NCBI GenBank assembly: GCA_011375245.1
Contig: DRMA01000210.1
Coordinates: forward strand, 1 to 13,067
Direction: 5' to 3'
Origin: Thiothrix sp.
GTDB lineage: Bacteria > Pseudomonadota > Gammaproteobacteria > Thiotrichales > Thiotrichaceae
Length of the DNA stretch: 13,067 nucleotides
A program made the position numbers and the translations under genes. Positions 1 to 6,962 of this stretch are shown piece by piece; the first letter of the stretch is position 1, and each line of letters starts with the position of its first letter. The notes beneath the pieces are model-generated. The model made no database searches and was not told the DNA's origin. It was given only the letters and a program-made list of their open reading frames with translations.

Positions 1-81
1 ATCCTAACTTAACTCTATATAACGTTAATTCGTTCTATCTTGTTTCATTAGAAGTTTGCTTCTTGGTCTTAAACCAAGCTA

Positions 82-217
82 CAAACCCCCTCATAAACTT
101 ATTCATCTTTGTCTTTTTAAAGTCTCACAAATGCTTGATTTGTGTTCATCAGATCAGCTCTGAGGAGCCGAACATTCTACTTAGAAATTAAAATACTGTC
201 AAACATTATTTTAACGA
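82..217. repeat. Diverged direct repeat, copy A
   Basis: This copy pairs with 423-554 at a nearly constant offset of 338-341 bp. Shared blocks are an A-rich/CCCC run followed by TAAACTT (94-100 against 435-441), a CTTTTTA block (113-119 against 453-459), and the most similar part, where ATTAAAATACTGTCAA (187-202) corresponds to ATTAAAACACCGTCAA and both are followed by TTATTTTAA. The middle is poorly conserved, so the limits are approximate. Confidence 0.5.
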
Positions 218-232
218 AATTTGCACTATCCA

Positions 233-401
233 TCCCTCGTAGAGGGATTTTGGTTATAACAACGCCATTCTGAAGAATGGGTGGGGTGCTCATCGGCAAT
301 GTTATCCATGCTTGTCACACTGGTTCACTATCCCTACAAGGACTAAGCCTAGTCAACTGAGCTTTTGCAAGCTCGCCCCTTTAGGGGCGGAGTAGTTGAC
401 T
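233..401 (+). mobile_element. IS200/IS605-type right end, possibly omega-RNA-like, no transposase
   Basis: Several hairpins are visible: TCCCTC/GAGGGA (233-247), CCATTC-TGAA-GAATGG (265-280), GAGCTT/AAGCTC (359-374) and GCCCC-TTTA-GGGGC (375-388). The last two are enclosed by a perfect 8 bp inverted repeat, AGTCAACT (351-358) and AGTTGACT (394-401), giving a three-way junction. A GC-rich hairpin followed by GTAGTTGAC resembles right ends of IS200/IS605 (IS1341, TnpB-only) elements, where the guide RNA of TnpB is also encoded. That likeness is from memory. No TnpA or TnpB coding sequence is present in the window, so this would be a relic or a non-autonomous element. An unrelated structured RNA or a terminator is the alternative. 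Confidence 0.4.
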
Positions 402-422
402 TCTTTATAGCTAATTCAGACT

Positions 423-554
423 CAAAACCCCTTCTAAACTTCACTTCTTACTCTTTTTATCTTTTTATCTTACTGCTCTCTTTCGTGTGTTATGTACCAA
501 AGAGTGAAGCGCATTATATAGAACATTAAAACACCGTCAACTGTTATTTTAAAT
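423..554. repeat. Diverged direct repeat, copy B
   Basis: This is the second copy of the 82-217 sequence, on the right of the folded IS200/IS605-like structure. It contains GAAGCGCATTATATAGAAC (506-524), ATTAAAACACCGTCAA (525-540) and TTATTTTAAA (544-553), which correspond to the end of copy A. Together the two copies bracket about 200 bp of unrelated sequence. Confidence 0.5.
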
Positions 555-830
555 TAACTCAAAATACTTTAAAAAATCAATAAAACAATCACTTAAATTA
601 ATATAACGAAGCCGCTCCACACCAAATCAGTCGAAAACTGCCTATTTACTTTTTCACGACCATAAATGCTTGAACCCACACTCGGTAGCATCCTCTCTTT
701 ATTTTCTTGACACGATCATAGTATCCCTCCCAATTCTGGATCGTTTCATTGGTAAATCATAACTCTAATTCAGTTATTTCGGTAATTTCAGTAGTTTTAG
801 TCTAAATATTTAACTGTTAACCCCTTAAAT

Positions 831-857
831 TTGACATTAGCTATCGTTCTGTATAAA
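831..857 (+). promoter_or_regulatory. Candidate sigma70 promoter for mepM leader
   Basis: A perfect -35 box TTGACA (831-836) is followed after 15 bp by TATAAA (852-857); registers shifted by one or two bases give 16-17 bp spacing to less perfect -10 boxes. Transcription would start near 863-866, leaving a leader of about 230 nt before the TTG start of the M23 peptidase gene. No other gene is available for it to serve, apart from a possible short RNA ending at 983. Confidence 0.5.
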
Positions 858-945
858 AATGCTGGTAATGTTAGCAGGTTTATTAAGTTTTAGTTTAGGC
901 ATCTTTCCTTATAATTACTTAATATATATTGTGATTATAGATTAC

Positions 946-983
946 TAAACGCTTTAAGATGCATCCACCAAGCGTTTATTTTT
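946..983 (+). terminator. Terminator-like hairpin in mepM leader
   Basis: A perfect 9 bp stem, TAAACGCTT (946-954) with AAGCGTTTA (970-978), has a 15-nt loop and is followed directly by TTTTT (979-983). It lies between the 831-857 promoter and the mepM start at 1095, so it could end a short RNA of roughly 120 nt or act as an attenuator of mepM. The stem is AT-rich, so termination may be partial. Confidence 0.5.
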
Positions 984-1020
984 ATGTAATTGTGAAGAGT
1001 ATGTGTACCACTCAACCACA

Positions 1021-1053
1021 GCGATATCTAGGGCAGCGCATTTGCGCGATATC
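1021..1053 (+). other. Hairpin upstream of mepM ribosome binding site
   Basis: GATATC (1023-1028) pairs with GATATC (1048-1053), and inside it GCGC (1036-1039) pairs with GCGC (1044-1047) around an ATTT loop. A 7-nt bulge (1029-1035) lies on the 5' side. It ends 30 bases before the GGAG ribosome binding site at 1084-1087. It could be a leader structure or a binding site for a dimeric regulator; the sequence does not decide. Confidence 0.35.
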
Positions 1054-1094
1054 ATGTGAGGGAAACGTGATCATCTTTACTTTGGAGTACTATT

Positions 1095-2648
1095 TTGAAC
1101 AAAGAAATTGTGGCGAATGACTATAAGATCAGAAAAGACTGGTCTACAGCCATGCAACAGTTTGATTTACCCACTAATGAAACAAACAACGGTGAAACAA
1201 AAACTCCAAAGCCCCTCTCTAAGAGCCATGTCTTTCGAATACCAACTTGGTTACCAAGAACGGTTATGTTTACAGCTTGCGCGCTTATTGTTGGTAATAT
1301 CCCCTTACAATCAAGCCATAAAGCCTTTGAACTAGATCACACCAATAACCAAACCGCCCTTCCCCAGCAACCAATGATCATCACTAAAAATAAGCCTAGT
1401 AAGAAAGGTTTTTTACCTGAAAAAAAGCGTAAGAGAATGACACTTACAGAAAAGCTAACACTTCCTCAAGCCCCCATACTCATACTATCTGTTGCTGAAA
1501 ACTCATCACCTAAAACCTTTATTGATGACAACTGGACAACACGTATTATTACTGCTAAAGAGACAACAGAGAAACTATTTGCAAAACTTGGTATAAAATC
1601 TGAGCTGAAAACGATCACAAGTAGCTCAAAAAAAATAAATAAAATACTTAGCAACCTAGCTACAAACGACATTATTCGCATGGAAAAAATTGATGGTGTA
1701 CTAACCCGTCTCATTACCCATAAACGTGGCGAAAGAAAAAGCTTTGTTATTAGTAAACGTAATAATAGCTATACAGGTCGTTACATCTCACGCATTATTG
1801 AAACACGTCAAGCACGCAAAACACTCTTCATTAAAAACTCACTGCGTTATGATGCTAATCAAGAAAACATACCACGCAAACTTGTTAAACAATTTATTAA
1901 AATATTTGATCGTGATTTAAAACTTGCTAGTGACTTAAGAAAAGGTGACAGAGTTACCCTAGTTTTTGAAGAATTATTCCATAAAGGTAACAAAATTGGC
2001 TCAAGCGATATTTTAGCTGCTGAGCTTATTCACAATAAACGCTCTCATCGTGCTATACGTTATGTCCAAAGTGACAATACCGTAAAATATCTTGACGCGG
2101 ATGGACGGGATCTTGATCAAGCCTTTAAACGTCATGCACTGAAAAGCTATAAAAGAATCAGCTCTCATTTTGGCAGTAGGCATCATCCAATATACAAACG
2201 ACTCAAAGATCACCATGGCACGGACTACGCTGCTCCGAAAGGAACACCTATCACTGCTACAGGAAATGGCATTATTACTCACATTGCCAGAAAAGGCGGC
2301 TATGGTAAAACCATTGAAATCAGGCATCGCGATGGTTATGTTACCCGCTATGCACATATGAGTAATTACGCTAAAGGCATGAAGAATGGCATGAAAGTTT
2401 ATTTAGGCGACATAATTGGCTATGTAGGTTCCACAGGAAGTTCCACAGGTGATCACTTACATTATGAATTTCGTCTTCATGGACAGCCGCTAAATCCCGA
2501 AACGGTACAATTACCAAAATCATTATCACTCACTACAACAGAGCAAAAGAAATTTCGCAAAAGCACTCGCAGCCTTGTTAGACAACTTGATGTACTCCAA
2601 CGTTTCGCCAGAGAAAAAGTGGATATATCTATTAGCTTTGGTGGCTAA
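1095..2648 (+). CDS. mepM: MepM-like M23 murein DD-endopeptidase
   Basis: This is a peptidoglycan hydrolase expected to cut peptide cross-links in the periplasm, making room for new glycan strands. The start is TTG at 1095, supported by GGAG (1084-1087) seven bases upstream; a GTG five codons in is less well placed. The 517-residue protein has a cytoplasmic N-terminus and one membrane segment (about 53-70). A charged middle region follows (about 95-350), then a C-terminal M23 domain (about 355-475). The zinc ligands are intact: H373 and D377 (HxxxD), and H454 and H456 in HLHYE; H421 is the likely catalytic histidine. The tail, with NPxTxxLP and then LT before a glutamine/leucine-rich end, matches E. 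coli MepM, which is shorter (440 residues). The leader carries a promoter and a terminator-like hairpin. The gene converges on tRNA-Phe. The family assignment is firm; the exact bond specificity is inferred. Confidence 0.9.
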   Translation: MNKEIVANDYKIRKDWSTAMQQFDLPTNETNNGETKTPKPLSKSHVFRIPTWLPRTVMFTACALIVGNIPLQSSHKAFELDHTNNQTALPQQPMIITKNKPSKKGFLPEKKRKRMTLTEKLTLPQAPILILSVAENSSPKTFIDDNWTTRIITAKETTEKLFAKLGIKSELKTITSSSKKINKILSNLATNDIIRMEKIDGVLTRLITHKRGERKSFVISKRNNSYTGRYISRIIETRQARKTLFIKNSLRYDANQENIPRKLVKQFIKIFDRDLKLASDLRKGDRVTLVFEELFHKGNKIGSSDILAAELIHNKRSHRAIRYVQSDNTVKYLDADGRDLDQAFKRHALKSYKRISSHFGSRHHPIYKRLKDHHGTDYAAPKGTPITATGNGIITHIARKGGYGKTIEIRHRDGYVTRYAHMSNYAKGMKNGMKVYLGDIIGYVGSTGSSTGDHLHYEFRLHGQPLNPETVQLPKSLSLTTTEQKKFRKSTRSLVRQLDVLQRFAREKVDISISFGG

Positions 2649-2676
2649 AGCAAAAACCAAAAACTCAAGGCACGAG

Positions 2677-2704
2677 AAAACCTGCAAAATAGCAGGTTTT
2701 AGTC
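2677..2704. terminator. Bidirectional terminator between mepM and tRNA-Phe
   Basis: A 9 bp inverted repeat, AAAACCTGC (2677-2685) and GCAGGTTTT (2692-2700), has a 6-nt loop. A run of T follows the stem on both strands. It lies 28 bases after the mepM stop and 36 bases beyond the 3' end of the tRNA, so it can serve both converging transcripts. Confidence 0.75.
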
Positions 2705-2736
2705 CAATCACTAGCGGTTAGCAAGCAAAATTATGT

Positions 2737-2812
<76 letters not shown>

Positions 2813-2824
2813 AACGTGGCGGCT

Positions 2825-2853
2825 ATTACACAGTTTTGCTGAAACTATGTCAA
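2825..2853 (-). promoter_or_regulatory. tRNA-Phe promoter with GC-rich discriminator
   Basis: On the minus strand TTGACA (2853-2848) is followed by a 17 bp spacer and TGTAAT (2830-2825). The next bases are AGCCGCCACG (2824-2815), a GC-rich discriminator typical of stable-RNA promoters under stringent (ppGpp/DksA) control. Transcription would start a few bases before the mature tRNA 5' end at 2812. Confidence 0.75.
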
Positions 2854-2920
2854 GTATTAATCGTAATAACTTCACAAAAAATTACTAAAAGCACGTCCCC
2901 ATAACGCCCTCACTTCTACT

Positions 2921-3664
2921 TTAATTACGCCCACTTAACAAACGTTGATAAGCATCCACTAAAGAACTATAAGGCGGTACAAATACTTTTGCTGAACTTC
3001 CATCAGAAAAACGTAATGTCTGCTTCATATCAAAATGTAAATGAATCGTTGTTTTAGCCTTCCCCATGTTATTTGACACAAGACCGAGTCGTTGCCCCCT
3101 CATAACCTTCTGCCCAATGCGTACGGCTAAACTTTTCGCATTTAAATGCAAATAACGATACGTTGTTCCTGTATTTTTCCCACGTAAATAAACGGTATAA
3201 CGCCCCACTGAAGTAATAAGCCCTTCTTCCACGGCTACGGCCCAATGTTGATCCTTATTACACGATGCAGGTCTAATATCAACGCCCTGATGTCCTTTCC
3301 CTCCTGGACACAGCGGCATTTTCCATGAACGTGTCTCGCAATAATTATCTTTCCAAGGATACTGATAATTGCGTGCATCACACTGCCCTTTCCCTTTAGG
3401 CCCATGTAATCCCCCTACCCCATACACCTGAGAATTAATATAAGCAGGTGCTTTTTCTAATGGAAAGCGAATATTGGGGGCATAAATATAATGATCTCCT
3501 ACACGCCCCATGCCACTATTACTTGGACTCAGCTTTCCTGGTGTACCAAACAAATAAGCGTCAATACTCCCTATTTCTCCCACAGCTTCAGCCTCTGGAA
3601 TATCTCGTGTTGCACATGAACCAATCAATAAAAAAACGCCCAGAATAATAAACAACCGCGTCAT
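2921..3664 (-). CDS. M23 peptidase lipoprotein
   Basis: This is a 247-residue envelope protein with an N-terminal lipoprotein signal (hydrophobic 4-14, lipobox IGSC, acylated C17). Residue +2 is Ala, which favours the outer membrane. The M23 fold occupies about 58-225. Its zinc ligands are H125 and D129 (GHQGVDIRP) and H208 and H210 (IHLHFD), with H173 (YLHLN) as the likely catalytic histidine, so it looks enzymatically active. Four cysteines (C95, C109, C119, C135) lie around the first metal motif and may form disulfides in the periplasm. The start codon overlaps the stop of the upstream gene by 4 bp (ATGA), so translation is probably coupled. It is the last gene of the smr-unknown-M23 operon. 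The substrate is presumably the peptide cross-bridges of peptidoglycan; which bond is cut cannot be read from the sequence. Confidence 0.85.
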   Translation of the reverse strand: MTRLFIILGVFLLIGSCATRDIPEAEAVGEIGSIDAYLFGTPGKLSPSNSGMGRVGDHYIYAPNIRFPLEKAPAYINSQVYGVGGLHGPKGKGQCDARNYQYPWKDNYCETRSWKMPLCPGGKGHQGVDIRPASCNKDQHWAVAVEEGLITSVGRYTVYLRGKNTGTTYRYLHLNAKSLAVRIGQKVMRGQRLGLVSNNMGKAKTTIHLHFDMKQTLRFSDGSSAKVFVPPYSSLVDAYQRLLSGRN

Positions 3665-4191
3665 GGCTGTCCCCCAATCAGCACCAAATCAGCATAAACC
3701 TGTTGTAAAAAACGGGTTTGCGTACAGCGTTGATCATCATCAGGCTGATCACACTCTATACTCAGCGTATAATTCGCTCCATGACGGTTAAAATCCACAC
3801 TGACCATACCCTCAGCACGAATAAAGCTTAGCTCTTTAGCAAGTGTACTAACACTCGTTACAGCATTAGAATCTTGTTGATAAGTTCGATCCCCTGTAAT
3901 AAAAACAGTCGCTGCAGATAAGGGAACAGTAACCGTATAAAAATCCCCCTCCCCAACCATCTGCAATGTCTCTTGATAAGCATAAGCAGAAGGCAGATAA
4001 ACAGGCAAATGCACCGCATTTGCTTTATCAATCAAACCTGATGGATAAGGCATGCTCCTTGCTGATAATACAGTCATACTACTCTTTAATTTTTGAGTAA
4101 CAGGCCAATCAATCACCAATACTTTAGGCTCAGCACTCACTATACTTATTACGAAGAGAAAACCACTCACCAGTGTAATAAAATTCTTCAT
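3661..4191 (-). CDS. Exported protein of unknown function
   Basis: I do not recognise a family. The chosen ATG at 4191 gives 176 residues beginning with a clean Sec signal peptide (MKN, hydrophobic core, cleavage after about VSA at 22-24). An AAGGA lies ten bases upstream. The in-frame ATG at 4215 would add eight residues but has no ribosome binding site. The mature part is mixed alpha/beta in character, and its C-terminal third has two cysteines separated by an acidic stretch (ECDQPDDDQRC) that could form a disulfide. The gene lies 33 bp after smr and overlaps the M23 lipoprotein by 4 bp. A functional partnership with that peptidase, for example as a chaperone or regulator, is inferred from context only. 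Confidence 0.75.
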   Translation of the reverse strand: MKNFITLVSGFLFVISIVSAEPKVLVIDWPVTQKLKSSMTVLSARSMPYPSGLIDKANAVHLPVYLPSAYAYQETLQMVGEGDFYTVTVPLSAATVFITGDRTYQQDSNAVTSVSTLAKELSFIRAEGMVSVDFNRHGANYTLSIECDQPDDDQRCTQTRFLQQVYADLVLIGGQP

Positions 4192-4224
4192 GACTATAAT
4201 TTCCTTTATTATCATTTTTTCGAA

Positions 4225-4779
4225 CTAATAACGGCTTTTTAATAAAACATAAACCGCTCCTGTACCACCATCAGCAGGCAAGGTAGAATAATAAGCCAAC
4301 ACACGAGGATGAGCGCTCAACCAGTAATCAGTCCTCTTTTTTAACACAGGCTCACCTGTTTCTGAACGCCTACCTTTACCATGCACTACTTTGACACAAC
4401 TTTTATCAAACTGTTCCGCTTGCATAAGAAACTGCAACAACAAGACTTTTGCCTCTCTAACGGTCAACCCATGCAAATCAAGCTCATCAACAATACGATA
4501 GCGTCCACGACGTAAATCACGAAAAACCCGTTTTTGTATGCCTGATCGACAAAAACTCAATACATCACCTGCTTGAATATTTACATGAGGTTCATAACCA
4601 TCAGAGATCATATCCTCAATTGGCTGTCTATCTTCAATGGTTTTCCTAACCTCAATAGACCTTGATGGAGTACTATGAATAATTTGATTATGCTGCATAG
4701 GTTCAACACCAGATTTTGACATCGCTTGGCGAAATTCCGAATCTTTTAGTGACTCCTTTCCCCCTTTATTTGCACACAT
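4225..4779 (-). CDS. Smr-domain endonuclease-like protein
   Basis: The Smr domain is the MutS2 C-terminal fold, seen alone in small proteins with reported nicking or RNA-cleaving activity. The 184-residue protein has an N-terminal FRQAM motif (16-20) typical of stand-alone Smr proteins. A basic stretch (about 81-96) follows, then DLHG (101-104), VVHGKGRRS (131-139) and a GGTGAVYVLL end (171-180), the conserved Smr signature. The open frame continues upstream to 4965, but that part lies inside surE on the other strand; the ATG at 4779 fits the usual N-terminus of the family. The upstream AAGG is weak. It is the first gene of a three-gene minus-strand operon and stands head to head with surE, 13 bp apart. 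Domain identity is firm, the cellular role unclear. Confidence 0.88.
   Translation of the reverse strand: MCANKGGKESLKDSEFRQAMSKSGVEPMQHNQIIHSTPSRSIEVRKTIEDRQPIEDMISDGYEPHVNIQAGDVLSFCRSGIQKRVFRDLRRGRYRIVDELDLHGLTVREAKVLLLQFLMQAEQFDKSCVKVVHGKGRRSETGEPVLKKRTDYWLSAHPRVLAYYSTLPADGGTGAVYVLLKSRY
4716..4745 (+). promoter_or_regulatory. Candidate surE promoter inside smr
   Basis: TTGACA (4716-4721) is a perfect -35 box; with an 18 bp spacer the -10 would be AATCTT (4740-4745), a poor match. Any surE promoter has to lie in the 5' part of smr because only 13 bp separate the two start codons. Confidence 0.3.
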
Positions 4780-4792
4780 AAACAACCTTGAT

Positions 4793-5539
4793 ATGAAAAT
4801 ATTACTCAGTAATGATGATGGATACAATGCATCTGGTATAGAAACACTCAGGCATGCCCTGAAACAGTTTGCCACGGTTGTCACTGTTGCGCCAGAGTTT
4901 AACCGTAGTGGCGCAAGCAACTCGCTCACTTTAGATAACCCTCTGCGCCTTACAGACAGAGGCAACGATGTCTACAGTGTGAATGGAACGCCCACTGATT
5001 GCGTTCACCTTGCACTGACAGGGCTACTTGACTATGAACCAGACATTGTTGTATCAGGTATTAATGCGGGGGCAAATATGGGCGACGATGTACTGTATTC
5101 AGGCACCGTAGCCGCTGCCACAGAGGGACGCTTCCTTGGCTTACCTGCCATTGCCGTTTCTAGCTGTTCATTTGGACTCGAACATGTACAAAGTGCCGTT
5201 CGTGCAATAGAATTACTCTTTAGCAATATGATTAACTTCCCTGACAAAAACGATACTATTTTGAACGTAAATGTACCAAACTTGTCTTGGGAACAGATAA
5301 AGGGCTTTAAAACGACACGGTTGGGACGACGACATAAGGCCGAACCTGTAGTAACCAGTACAGATGCCCGAGGCGATACAATATATTGGGTAGGTCCCCC
5401 AGGGGAAGAACAAGATGCAGGTGAAGGTACTGACTTTCATGCAGTTCACCACGGTTATATTTCAATCACTCCGCTCCATATCGACTTAACACGTTATCAA
5501 GCACTTCATTCAACAGCAAAATGGCTGGAGACATTATAA
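4793..5539 (+). CDS. surE: SurE 5'/3'-nucleotidase
   Basis: SurE is a cytoplasmic, metal-dependent phosphatase that dephosphorylates nucleoside 5' and 3' monophosphates and can release phosphate from short polyphosphate; it is linked to survival in stationary phase. The 248-residue length is normal. The metal-site residues are present: D8 and D9 in SNDDG, S39 in NRSGASNS, and N92 in SGINAGANMGDD. The conserved NGTPTDCVHLA (64-74) and YSGTVAAATEG (102-112) stretches are also intact. The start ATG has only a weak ribosome binding site. The stop directly abuts the pcm start, so the two are cotranscribed. The promoter probably lies within the divergent smr gene. Confidence 0.97.
   Translation: MKILLSNDDGYNASGIETLRHALKQFATVVTVAPEFNRSGASNSLTLDNPLRLTDRGNDVYSVNGTPTDCVHLALTGLLDYEPDIVVSGINAGANMGDDVLYSGTVAAATEGRFLGLPAIAVSSCSFGLEHVQSAVRAIELLFSNMINFPDKNDTILNVNVPNLSWEQIKGFKTTRLGRRHKAEPVVTSTDARGDTIYWVGPPGEEQDAGEGTDFHAVHHGYISITPLHIDLTRYQALHSTAKWLETL
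4799..4827 (-). promoter_or_regulatory. Candidate smr promoter inside surE
   Basis: Read on the minus strand, TTGTAT (4827-4822) and TAATAT (4804-4799) are spaced by 17 bp. The boxes match the consensus at 3 of 6 and 4 of 6 positions. The start point would be about 13 bases before the smr ATG, giving a very short leader. The site lies within the first codons of surE. Confidence 0.3.
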
Positions 5540-6196
5540 TTGAGGCAATTAGATATACAGGGTGTAGGCATGACATCCCAACGCACAAGGGATCGCTTAA
5601 TCACGCTTTTAGAACAGCATGGCATAAAAAACAAGGAACTACTTAATGTACTGAGGAAAATCCCACGCCATCTATTTATGGATCAAGCACTCGCAAGCCG
5701 ATCTTATGAAAACACTGCTCTTCCCATTGGATACGGACAAACTATCTCACAACCTTATACCGTTGCTCGCATGACAGAGTTACTGCTAGAAAACGGAACA
5801 CCTAACAAGGTTTTAGAAATTGGCACAGGCTCAGGTTATCAAGCTGCTGTACTCGGTGCATTCGTCAAAGAACTGCATACCGTGGAAATTATTGACGCGT
5901 TATACCGCCAATCACGTGATTTACTCTACCAACTTGGCTATCGCAATATTCGTACTCATCATAATGATGGCAAAATGGGTTGGGCAGAAAAAGCCCCTTA
6001 TGAAGCGATAATAGTAACTGCAGCCCCTGAAATAATCCCTGATAGCTTATTACAACAACTTTCCACGGGAGGGCAATTAATTATTCCTGTTGGCAAACAA
6101 AACAACCCCCAAAAACTCCTTACCATCATCAAACGTGCTGACAGCTCCTTCCAAACAATAGAACATGAAACAGTACAATTTGTCCCCTTAGTCTAA
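5540..6196 (+). CDS. pcm: Protein-L-isoaspartate O-methyltransferase
   Basis: Pcm repairs proteins damaged by isoaspartate formation, methylating the abnormal carboxyl group with S-adenosylmethionine. The 218-residue protein has the active-site block LPIGYGQTISQP (61-72), the SAM-binding motif VLEIGTGSGY (91-100) and the closing FVPLV. Translation is read from a TTG that immediately follows the surE stop, with GGAG (5527-5530) nine bases upstream inside surE. The resulting GVGMTSQR leader resembles the N-terminus of related Pcm proteins. An ATG at 5570 (residue 11), also with an AGGG upstream, is the alternative and corresponds to the shorter E. coli start. The C-terminus ends right after FVPLV, a few residues earlier than in E. 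coli. Confidence 0.95.
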   Translation: MRQLDIQGVGMTSQRTRDRLITLLEQHGIKNKELLNVLRKIPRHLFMDQALASRSYENTALPIGYGQTISQPYTVARMTELLLENGTPNKVLEIGTGSGYQAAVLGAFVKELHTVEIIDALYRQSRDLLYQLGYRNIRTHHNDGKMGWAEKAPYEAIIVTAAPEIIPDSLLQQLSTGGQLIIPVGKQNNPQKLLTIIKRADSSFQTIEHETVQFVPLV

Positions 6197-6247
6197 AAAA
6201 GATCTACCTATTAAAAATACTCCTTTTTAACTCACAATCGTCTTTAT

Positions 6248-6832
6248 ATGAAACTCTTTGAACCAACTTACCAATATATTCTTAATCTCGCCAGCCACAA
6301 ACATGCCCCCGCATACCTTGGCACACTCAGCTTTGCAGAATCATCGTTTTTCCCCATTCCACCTGATGTTATGCTCATGCCTATGTCAATGGCAAAACCT
6401 AATAAATGGTTCTATTTTGCCCTTCTTACCACCATTGCCTCCGTATTAGGCGGTATTGCTGGCTATTTATTAGGTGCTTTTTCTGCCGAATGGGTTGAAA
6501 GCATTATCACTAATTGGGGCTATACAGAAAAATACGAACATATCAAAGCATTGTTTAACCAATGGGGTATCTGGATTATCTTTGCTGCTGGTTTCTCCCC
6601 TATTCCCTATAAGTTATTCACTATCAGTGCGGGTATTTTATCAATGGCTTTTATACCTTTTGTACTTGTTTCATTAGTAGGTAGAGGCGCACGTTTTTTC
6701 CTTGTCTCAGGACTTATCGCATGGGCAGGTCCCAAAATGGAAACGACTTTATTAAAATATATTGAATGGTTAGGCTGGCTGTTTGTCGGACTATTAGTCA
6801 TCGTTATTACTATCATTAAGACAGGAAGCTAA
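6248..6832 (+). CDS. yqaA: YqaA-type VTT/DedA-like membrane protein
   Basis: This is an inner-membrane protein of the VTT (SNARE-associated, DedA-like) superfamily. Several members of the superfamily move lipids across membranes; the role of the YqaA branch is not well settled. The 194-residue protein shows the two family signatures, E31 with FFPIPPD (34-40) and GFSPIPYKLFTISAG (115-129). GRGARFF (145-151) follows. Hydrophobic segments lie at about 54-76, 106-142 and 172-190. A typical ribosome binding site is missing before the ATG, and 51 bp separate it from pcm. The order surE-pcm-yqaA-nlpD is a known arrangement in some gammaproteobacteria. Confidence 0.88.
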   Translation: MKLFEPTYQYILNLASHKHAPAYLGTLSFAESSFFPIPPDVMLMPMSMAKPNKWFYFALLTTIASVLGGIAGYLLGAFSAEWVESIITNWGYTEKYEHIKALFNQWGIWIIFAAGFSPIPYKLFTISAGILSMAFIPFVLVSLVGRGARFFLVSGLIAWAGPKMETTLLKYIEWLGWLFVGLLVIVITIIKTGS

Positions 6833-6848
6833 CGTTAACGTTATATTA

Positions 6849-6890
6849 ATGATAGCTCCTAGGACAAAAAATCTGTCCTATCATTGTTTT
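6849..6890 (+). terminator. Possible terminator after yqaA
   Basis: AGGACA (6861-6866) pairs with TGTCCT (6874-6879), and outside it ATGAT (6849-6853) can pair with ATCAT (6880-6884) across a 7-nt bulge. A TTGTTTT tract follows. It probably ends or weakens transcription from the surE-pcm-yqaA unit. The yqaA stop itself sits in the 12-bp palindrome AACGTTAACGTT (6831-6842). Confidence 0.45.
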
Positions 6891-6962
6891 AGCTTTCATG
6901 AACTCACTGCATACAACAGCATCAAATAAAGTGGGTTCAATAAACAGATAAAAGGTATCATT

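Larger units (their letters stand above)
1..1094. other. Long AT-rich non-coding region
   Basis: I see no convincing protein gene here. The stretch holds a small hairpin at 62-78 (CTTGGT/ACCAAG, no T-run), two diverged direct repeats (about 82-217 and 423-554), a folded IS200/IS605-type end between them, an AT-rich stretch (about 555-830) with nothing I recognise, and from 831 the leader of the M23 peptidase gene. In other gammaproteobacteria, sequences of the form GCGCATTATA followed by GTCAA and an AT-rich run are often found near rRNA or tRNA operons. That comparison is from memory. If it is right, a stable-RNA operon may lie left of the window. Confidence 0.6.

Noticed and set aside
1..232. 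Remnant of a tnpB coding sequence before the folded element
   Set aside because: No frame gives TnpB-like residues, and the stretch is instead one copy of the direct repeat.
601..720. tRNA-like GTGGGTTCAAGC on the minus strand around 664-685
   Set aside because: Only a T-loop-like string is present; no acceptor, D or anticodon arms can be drawn around it.
707..735. Second promoter with TTGACA at 707-712
   Set aside because: The -35 box is perfect, but no acceptable -10 box lies 16-18 bp downstream.
2870..2920. Terminator after the M23 lipoprotein gene on the minus strand
   Set aside because: There is a T-rich run but no convincing stem before it.
4780..4965. N-terminal extension of the Smr protein up to 4965
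   Set aside because: The extra 62 codons lie opposite the conserved start of surE, and known stand-alone Smr proteins begin near the ATG at 4779.
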